From Neocallimastix lanati (nom. inval.) (Eukaryota > Neocallimastigomycota > Neocallimastigomycetes > Neocallimastigales > Neocallimastigaceae): DNA of 60,000 bases. Below the pieces are notes generated by a model. The model saw only the letters and a list, made by a program, of their open reading frames with translations, searched no databases and was not told the origin of the DNA. A program made the position numbers and the translations under genes. Where the stretch lies: assembly GCA_016946835.1 (NCBI GenBank), contig JACVTC010000039.1, forward strand, positions 1,114,001 through 1,174,000, in the 5' to 3' direction. Below are positions 51,592-60,000 of the stretch, piece after piece. Positions within the stretch are counted from its first letter, which is position 1. Each line of letters opens with the position of its first letter.

Positions 51592-53660
51592 AAATACTAT
51601 TAAATTATTTTAATTTATTATTATTATTATTATTATTATTTTATATTTTTTTTTTATTAATATTATTTATTATTTTTTATAAATAAAAGAATATATCTAT
51701 TTAAAATAAATATTTATTTATAAATAAATTATTATTATTATTATTATTATTTCTTTTTTCTTTTTTCTTTTTTCTTTTTTTCTTTTTCTTTTTTTCTTAA
51801 TACATTTAATTTTAAAGCTATTTCAATTTCAATGTTAATTTTAAATTATAATATTTTAATTTTTTATAATTTTAATTTTAATTCTATTTTCATGTTATTT
51901 TTATTAATATTTCAAATTCAGTATTTTTTTTTTTTTTTTTTTTATTTTTTATTTTATTTTATTAAGATTAAATGAGGATGATGAATGAATGAATGAAGGA
52001 TGAATGAAGGATGATGATTAAAATCTTTTATATCATAATATCCTAATAATAATAATAGTATAAATTGTAGGGCATATAAATTTATTTATTTTAATGATTT
52101 TATAACAACAAACAAACGAAAAAAAAAAATAATAAAAAAAATATAAAAAATTAAATAAAAAAATTAAATAAAAAAATTAAATAAAAAAAAATTATATATT
52201 TATTATAATTATATAAATATATAATTATATAATTATTTTTTTTTTTTTATTTATTTAATTAATTATAATTATTTAATTTTTTTTATTTATTTTTATTTTT
52301 TATTTAATTCTTGTTTTTTTTTTTTTTTTTTTTTTTTTTTTCTAATGTTATCCTATTTTTTAGGTTGATAAATTAAAAAAAAAATAAAATAAAATATATT
52401 AAATTAAAAAAAATAAAATATATTAAAATAAAATAATTTATTTTATTAAAAAAATTTTCTTTTTTTTTGTTCGAGACGAAAAAAAAAAAAAAAAAAAAAA
52501 AAAAAGGGATAAATTATAATAGATAAGATAATTGAAATATATATATATCATAATAAAAAAAATAAAAAAATTAAAAATAAAAAAAAATTAAAAAAAAAAA
52601 AAGGGGGGATTAAAAGAAGAATTATAAAATTATAATAATAGGAAAAAAAAAAATTTAAAAAAAAAAAAATTATTATGAAATTATTATTAATTTCTTTTTT
52701 ATTTAAATTTATAATTTTTTTAATTTTTTTTTATTTATTTATTAAGAAAATTTATATATATAATTTTTAGAAAATTTAACTAAGGGTAGAATCATTTTTA
52801 AAAAAAAAAAAAAATAATAAAAATAAAAAATAATAAAAAAATAATAATAATAATAATAAAAAATAAAAAAAAAAATAATAATAATAATGATAGTATAATT
52901 AAATTATCATTCTTTTTTATTATTAAGTGAATAAATAAATAGTAAACAGCCAATGATAATAATAACTGATTTATTGAATTATTTAAATTATTTAATTTAT
53001 TTGGAAAATAAAATATTTTTTTTTTTTTTATATATCTATATATATATATTTTTATATATATTTTTTGTGCGTTTAAAAGAATATAATAAATATATTAATA
53101 ATATAATATAATATATATATAAAAAAAAGAATATATATAATTTTTGATTAATAATATTATTTATTTATATATATATATATTTATAATAATAATAATAATA
53201 ATCAAAAATAATCCACAATAAAGATTAAAATTACCCCCTCTTTTTTTTTATTAATTTTATATTTTTTTTCATTGTTTTTTTTTTTTTTTTATTTTTATAT
53301 ATATATATATACTTTATTTAAATAAAAAAAAAAAAATAAAAATAAATTTAAATAAAAAATAAATTAAAAGAGATATTTATATTGTAGTATAACAGTATAA
53401 CAATTTTATTATTATATATATTAAATATATATATATATTATATATATTACATATTTCTTTATTTCTTTTTTTTTATTAAAATATATAAAATCAATTATAA
53501 TAAATAAATAAATAAATAATATTAATTATGAATAATAATTATTAAAAATTAAGCTAACTTTTTATCCATTAGTTTAAAATTTATATTAATATTTAAAAGA
53601 ATAATAAAATAAAATAAAATAAATAGTAGAATATGAATATAAAGTACAAATTGAATTGAA

Positions 53661-53815
53661 TAAAATAAAATAAAATAAAATAAAATAAAATAAAATAAAA
53701 TAAAATAAAATAAAATAAAATAAAATAAAATAAAATAAAATAAAATAAAATAAAATAAAATAATATAAAATAAAATAAAATAAAATAAAATAAAATAAAA
53801 TAAAATAAAATAAAA
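53661..53815. repeat. (TAAAA)31 microsatellite
   Basis: A pentanucleotide repeat of about 31 units with one TAATA variant near 53761. It is non-coding; the minus-strand open frame through it is repeat-derived. Confidence 0.95.
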
Positions 53816-54462
53816 CGTTCTAATTAAACCATAATTACACAAAATCAAAAATATTTAACGAAAAACAAAAAGCAAAAAAATAAAAAAATAAAAAATAAAA
53901 AACTTTTATAATAAATAATTTTTTTTTTTCCCGATTATTTTCTTTTTTTCTAAAATATATATATATAAAATAAAATAAATAAATAAATAAAAAAATTAAC
54001 CCTTCTTTACTTTCTATCTTTCTATATACACAAAATTGAGTTTCCCCTTAAATCATTTGATTTTCAAAAGAATTTAAATAACATCATCATAAATATATTT
54101 ATTAAATATATATCTATAATTTAATTATATTTTTATTAATAATAATTTATTATTTTATTCAACTATTTATTTTAAAATCTATATAACTTTTTTTTTTATT
54201 TTTTATTTTTTATTTTTATTTTTATTTTTTTTTAACGAAATAGTTTTTCAAGTTCAATTTCTTATTATCTATTAAAATTATATTAAATTTTTTATTTTAT
54301 TTTTTTAATATAATTTTATTTAAATAAAAAAAAAATTTTTTTTTTTATTGCAAACATTATTTTATTTATCAATATATTTAATTTTTCTATTTTTTGGAAA
54401 TCATCCTAAGCTACCCATCCCCCATTGATTTATATTAAAGCATTTCTTATTTCGATTTTTAA

Positions 54463-55742
54463 TTAAAACATATAGGTAGCATAAAGAATAAATAAAATTA
54501 ACGCCATTCCTGCAGGCGATGAAAATAAATTATTTTCTAATATAAAATTTTCTAAATATTGATCTTTACTTTCAATGGTTTCTTTTTTACTTTCCGTTTC
54601 ATTTACTTTTTTATAATTTTTATTTTCCAAAACTGTTTCATTAACTATCCCTTTCTTAGACTGGGACTCTTCTTTTGATTCAATTGAAGTAGTAGTAGTA
54701 GTTGTGGTAGTGACAGAACTTGATTTTGATGTTATTTTTCTATTTAATTCCATAGTACTTTTTGATGTAGGTATATTATATAATGTGAAATATGAATTAA
54801 GATTAGTATTGGAAAATTGAATTTCACAAGTATTTTTTCCAAGAGTTGACTTCTTTCTTTGAACTGTTTCATGATTTCTCTTTTCATTAATATTTTCAGT
54901 ATTCTTTTTATTTTTATTTCTATCTTTATCTTTATTCATATTCATATTCATATTCATATTCATATTCAAAGAGGATTGTAATTCATTTTTAACTGTTGAA
55001 GGAGAATCCTTTATCTTATAATTTACTGAATATTTTAAACAATCAATGTAGGATTTTGGTATAGAGGAATCAATATTACCTTTTGAATCCTTTTGTTCTT
55101 TTATTGGGTTATTATTTTTTAGGTATGTAATGCATAATGGATTAGTATTTGTAGCTGAAGTTGTGGGAGATGATAATATTTCAGAAAAATCCTTTTGTTG
55201 GGTATAAGTAAAATTAAAGTTTATGAAAGACTTTGTGGTTGTTGCTTGTAGTTGTTTCAATGTATTTTTTAATTTTTTATTAATACAATCTAACTTTTGA
55301 AATAATATATTTTTTGATTTATAATTGGTGTTATTGGTGTTATTATTATCGTTATTCTGTAAAGAGAGTGAAAGTAATGAAAAAATTCCTGTGCTTTTTT
55401 TTGTTTTTTCATCATAGTTTATTGATAATTCATTTTTACAATTTAACTTATAAGTTCTTATTTGTTCACGTGTTGAAGAACGATGTCCATTATTTTTATG
55501 TATATCAAACATTAACAGACTTGAAGACTTCATTGAAGAATCAACCGTTGAATATTGATTTATTATATTTTCTTCAACTTTATTATAAAATATATTTGAA
55601 AAAACTAACGGTACGAGAAAAAGAATAACAAAACCTAAATAAAAGTTTAAATAATAAAATAATGCGTTTATTTTAATATCGGAAATAATATATTAAATTA
55701 TATATAAAATTAAAATGATTAATAACATTAATTAAAAAAAAA

Positions 55743-55773
<31 letters not shown>

Positions 55774-55853
55774 GTATTAAAGTATAAATATATATATTTA
55801 CTTTTTAGGATTGTTGAATTTAAATATAAACAAAAAATATTCTTTATAAACAT
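54463..55853 (-). CDS. Low-complexity protein with N-terminal signal and hydrophobic C-terminal tail
   Basis: Minus-strand exons 55802-55853 and 54463-55634 join in phase (intron 55635-55801) to 407 residues. The first exon plus the start of the second give MFIKNIFCLYLNSTILK, then SFVILFLVPLVFS, a plausible signal peptide or signal anchor. Most of the rest is Asn/Lys/Ser/Thr-rich, with an (NM)5 repeat and a run of eight Thr, and no recognised domain. The C-terminus, SSPAGMALILFILYATYMF after a polar stretch, is a small-residue site followed by a hydrophobic tail, as in GPI-attachment signals; a tail anchor is the alternative. Together these suggest a secretory-pathway or surface protein. Without the upstream exon the frame starts at an internal Met (55533) and loses the signal, so the two-exon model is preferred. 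Function unknown. Confidence 0.6.
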
Positions 55854-56170
55854 TTTGAGTTATATATTTATATAATAATATTATTACTGACTATCTAAAA
55901 ATAAATATAACGAAAAATTTACTATTTATAAAACGTATTTTTTGTTTAATAATAAAATAATTATTTAGTAGCTATTATCACTATTTACTTTATTAAACTT
56001 TTATTTTAACTTTTTTTTTTATAAAAACAATTTTTTTTTTTTTTCTGGTATATGTTGTGTTAAAATCGTATATATTACTTTAATAAATATATATAAAAAA
56101 TTATAACTGTAGTAAATAATAAAACTAATATATATATTATTTTAAATTAACTTCTCTGTTAATAATAATA

Positions 56171-56201
<31 letters not shown>

Positions 56202-57965
56202 GAATTATTAATAACTATCTTTTTAAAATATTATATATATATATAATAAATATATATATAGATTTACTATGAAAATAAAATAAAATGTGTTGTTTTATTA
56301 TTATTTTCAATTATATTAAATCAAAAATTGTAATATTATTTAATATTATATTTATATGTACATAACAAATCATTTATTTATTTATTTATTTTGATTTAAT
56401 ACGTAATATGTATAAAATATCCTTTCTTTTTTTTTTTTTTTTTTTTTTTTTATTGTTGTTGTTCTGTTTTATAAATGCTTTAATTATTTAATAAATTCTT
56501 TTTAAGCATTGAATAAATAATATATAATATTAACTTTTATTTATTATGTATTTCTTCTATTTTGAAATAACCATTTGTTTTTATATCAATACGTTTTAAT
56601 TTTATAAAAGTAAATTTGTTAAGTATATTTACAATATATACTGATTTTTAATAATAATAATAGTAATAATAATAATAAAGTTCTATAAAAATTATTATTT
56701 ATTATTTTAATTTTTATTATTTTTTATTAAAAAGAATTTCAAAATAAATAAAAAAAATAAAATTATTCTTTCCTTTTACTTTTCATAAACCTTTTTTTTT
56801 TAATTTTTTTTAAATGGATAAATCTATTTCTACTATTAATTTATATATTTATAAAAGTAAAAGAAATATAAAATAATAAAAAGGAATAGAAACAACAGAA
56901 AAAAAAATTTTTTTTAAACTACAATTTTATATAAACTAAATAAAAATATGTTTTTTTTTTTTTTTGTTTTTTTTTTGTTTTTTTTTATTTTTTGTTTTTA
57001 TTAAAATAAATAATGGTAATATATAAAAATAAATATAAATAAAAATATAAATAAATAAATAAATAAATTAAATAAATCATTTTATATATTTAAATATTAA
57101 ATATAATGGTAATGTATAATATATATTTTTTTTTTTTCAATTATTTCTTTATAATTTTTCAATATATAATTATGTAAATTAGGATGAAGTACAATATATA
57201 GAATTTAATGTATTTCTAAATAAATAATATTTAATAATATTAATATAATTTTAATTTTTTTTAATTTTTTTTTTTTTTTTTAATTTTTTTTTTCTTTCTT
57301 TTTTTTTTCATATGAATTGATTTGAATATATTATTATTTGATAATAAATGATATAAATGATATAAATATATAAATAATTATTAAATATTAAATAATTTAT
57401 TAATAAATTATTTTAACTCTTAATTTTTTTTTAATTAAATAATCAGGGTTTTATATTTTATTATTATTTATAAAAATGAAATTTGATGATTGTTCATTTC
57501 ATATATAAAAAAATTTATATGGAAAGTATAACTATTTAATATATTACAATATAATATCTTTATATGTATGAATAATTGAATTCATTTTTATTTTTAAACA
57601 AATAATTTTTATAAATATAATAAATGGATTACACATTTACCATTATTATATTTAATATAAATCTATTAATTAATTTATTTGCATATATTTTCAATCTAAA
57701 ATACCTTATATTAGAGTGTAATTGCTTATGAATTAAATAATATATATATTTAATATAATTTCAATTGAAATGTTCATATATTGTTTAATTATGAACATAT
57801 TAAGATATTAAATAAAGTTTTAACGTGAACTATAGTAAAATATATGCTGTATATAGAACAAAACAACTAAATAATACTAAATAATAATTGTAATATAGTA
57901 ATATAGTAGTATTAATTATTTAAATGGATGATTTTTTATATTTATATTTATATTATTATTCATAT

Positions 57966-58178
57966 TTATTATATTTATATTTATTATATTTATATTTATT
58001 ATATTTATATTTATTATATTTATATTTATTATATTTATATTTATTATATTTATATTTATTATATTTATATTTATTATATTTATATTTATTATATTTATAT
58101 TTATTATATTTATATTTATTATATTTATATTTATTATATTTATATTTATTATATTTATATTTACTATATTTATATTTA
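57966..58178. repeat. 15-bp tandem repeat, about 14 copies
   Basis: The unit TTATTATATTTATAT repeats almost perfectly. Because 15 is divisible by three, two forward frames stay open (Leu/Tyr and Ile/Tyr), but these are not genes. Confidence 0.95.
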
Positions 58179-59445
58179 TAATATATTTTATTATTATTTA
58201 TATATTAATAGTTTAAATATATATCAAAATTAATATTATTATTATGTTAATTTATGCCAATTTCTTAAATATTTGTCATTATTAATAAATATATTATACA
58301 TAATCATTTATAATTTTTAGTATTAATAATCAATTATAATAATAAATAATAATAATAATATTAATGGTAATTAAATAAATAATACATAAAGATTAAATAA
58401 ATAAAAAATAGAATGATAAATAATAAATAATTAATAATAAATAATTAAATAACAAATAATAAATAATAAAATATTAAATAATAAATAATAAAATACTAAA
58501 TAATAAATTCTAAATAATAAATACTAAATAATAAAATACTAAATAATAAGTAATAAATACTAAATAATAAGATACTAAATAATAAATAATAAATAATAAA
58601 ATAGTAAATAATAAATAAATAATATTATTAATAATAGTATAAATATGAATTAGTAAAAGTAAAATTGAATGACAATACATATAGTTTTTAAAGTTTAGTT
58701 CTTTTAGCTATTAATAATAAATGTAGAATACATAGATAAATTATATTTATTTAAAAAACTATGCAAATAAAAATATCATTAATTAGTTTAATCTCTGACA
58801 AAAAAAAAAAAAGCCTATTTTTTATTGTTTTTTTATTATTATTATTATTTTCATATGTTTTACTATTTATATAAATAAAAAATATATAAATAAATAAATA
58901 AATAAATAAATAAATATAAATGAATGCCCTTTTTTTTTTTTTATAGATAGACCGCTAAAAATTTAATTATAAATTTCCAATACGTTATACATTATGTACT
59001 ATTGTAATTGTATGTAAATCAAGTAATAAGAAACTTTATTTTTTATTAATAACATAAAAATTTAAATATTATTAAAAAAAGTTTTTAAAAGTTTTTTTTT
59101 ATTCTTCCTTTAGTATATAAATTTATATTTAAACATTTTTTCTTTTTTCTTTTTTTTTTTTATTTATTAAATAAAGTTTTTTTTTTTCTAAAAAAAATGA
59201 AAAAAAGTCTTTTTAAAACTACACATAAAGAATTTAACCAATAAAAAGCTGCAATTATATTAATTAAGGTAAGAAGTTAAAAATTTAAAACGTAAAAATA
59301 ATTGGAAAAAAATTGTTAGAAATTTAGAAAAATCAAAATAAAGGGTTACTGAATCATTAGAAAACTTAGAATAATTTCATATTAAAAAGTTAATTTAAAA
59401 TAAATATTAAAATATATATATATATTAAAATATTTTTGGAATTTA

Positions 59446-59515
59446 TTATTATTAATATTATTAATATTATTAATATTATTAATATTATTAATATTATTAA
59501 TATTATTAATATTAA
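59446..59515. repeat. 9-bp tandem repeat (TATTATTAA)
   Basis: About seven near-perfect copies of TATTATTAA in non-coding sequence. Confidence 0.9.
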
Positions 59516-60000
59516 TTTTTTTTTCTTTGTGCACATTAAAAAATATCGAAGATAAAATATAATGAAATATTAAGAAATTAATATTAATTTATATAATTAA
59601 AAAAACTTTTTTTGTGTTAATCTTTTTTAAACAAGAAATAATTTTTGGTGGATTAATTTTTGAAAAGTAAAAAATAAATAAATACTAAAATATAAATGTA
59701 AATAAATAAACTAAATAAATATAAATAAATATAAATATAAATAAATAAATATAATAAATAAATATAAATAAATAAATATAAATAAATAAATATAAATAAA
59801 TATAAATGTAAATAAATAAATACTAAACTATAAATGTAAATAAATAAATATGAATAAATATAAATAATTCTTTATACAAATTTTTGTTTTTTTTTTTTCA
59901 TTTTTTCATTATTTGTTTAGTTTACTTCATTATCAAATAATATGATTTTGGTATACTGGGAAGTTTTTTTTTTTTTTTTTTATCTATTAAGAATTTTATT

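Larger units (their letters stand above)
51394..54462. other. A/T-rich intergenic region with simple repeats
   Basis: 3 kb between two convergent genes. It holds an A run (51429-51472), tandem hairpin units (51478-51591), TTTTTTC tracts (51750-51800), many A or T runs and a TAAAA satellite (53661-53815). No coding exon is recognised on either strand. Confidence 0.6.
55854..60000. other. A/T-rich simple-sequence region without a gene
   Basis: 4.1 kb with no coding signal I can support. It contains TA, TTTA, AATA and ATTATTAAT repeats, an interrupted AATAATAAATACTAA tract (58400-58620), the 15-bp satellite at 57966-58178 and AAATAAATATAAAT repeats (59690-59870). It includes the presumed promoter of the minus-strand gene just before it. 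Confidence 0.6.

Noticed and set aside
57924-58233. Two overlapping Leu/Tyr and Ile/Tyr open frames, also CRISPR-like in regularity
   Set aside because: A 15-bp tandem satellite with no spacers. Its period is a multiple of three, which keeps frames open. It is not a CRISPR array or a gene.

Overview
The window looks like nuclear DNA from a eukaryote with an extremely A/T-rich genome: spacers and introns are almost pure A/T with long homopolymer, AAT and TA runs, and most genes carry several spliceosomal introns (GT..AG). My best guess is an anaerobic gut fungus (Neocallimastigomycota). The grounds are fungal-type gene content (a VPS27-type FYVE protein, a Ync13/Unc13-like C2-MUN protein, a candidate Sld7-type replication factor), asparagine-rich disordered proteins, and a degraded LINE whose reverse-transcriptase tail resembles those I associate with early-diverging fungi. 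This is inference; a dictyostelid-like genome is the main alternative and fits less well because introns and spacers are long.

Layout: (1) 2-403, C-terminal exon of an M3-family oligopeptidase, cut by the window edge. (2) 1128-4003, COP9 signalosome subunit 6 in nine exons. (3) 5008-8813, an 11-exon diverged gene that may be an Sld7/MTBP-type replication-initiation factor. (4) 9917-10644 (-), a CPYC glutaredoxin in three exons. (5) 12295-14797, a PPM phosphatase closest to pyruvate dehydrogenase phosphatase, with an organelle-targeting-like N-terminus and damaged metal-site motifs. (6) 15711-16838, a 5'-truncated, decayed LINE with an A tail. (7) 17802-20793 (-), VPS27/HRS (VHS, FYVE, two UIMs, clathrin-box-like end). 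(8) 23187-25148 (-), fibrillarin, with a 10-base first exon and a first intron holding a 103-bp duplication and a hairpin. (9) 25149-31213, a 6-kb gene-poor stretch with a more complex island flanked by dispersed repeats. (10) 31214-37175, Ync13/Unc13-like C2-MUN protein in six exons. (11) 39549-51393, two very long reading frames that join in phase across one 148-bp intron into a predicted 3,898-residue Asn/Lys/Glu-rich protein with no recognised domain. (12) 54463-55853 (-), a low-complexity protein with an N-terminal hydrophobic signal and a C-terminal hydrophobic tail. (13) 55854-60000, simple repeats only.

The genes are monocistronic and functionally unrelated (protein turnover, replication, redox, organelle phosphatase, endosomal sorting, rRNA modification, exocytosis); there is no operon or gene cluster. 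The items most worth following are the giant unrecognised protein, the motif-poor PDP-like phosphatase, the Sld7-like gene, the recent duplication inside the fibrillarin intron, and the repeat-flanked island at 27.6-29.3 kb. All exon models were built by eye from GT/AG sites, phase and protein similarity, without transcript support.
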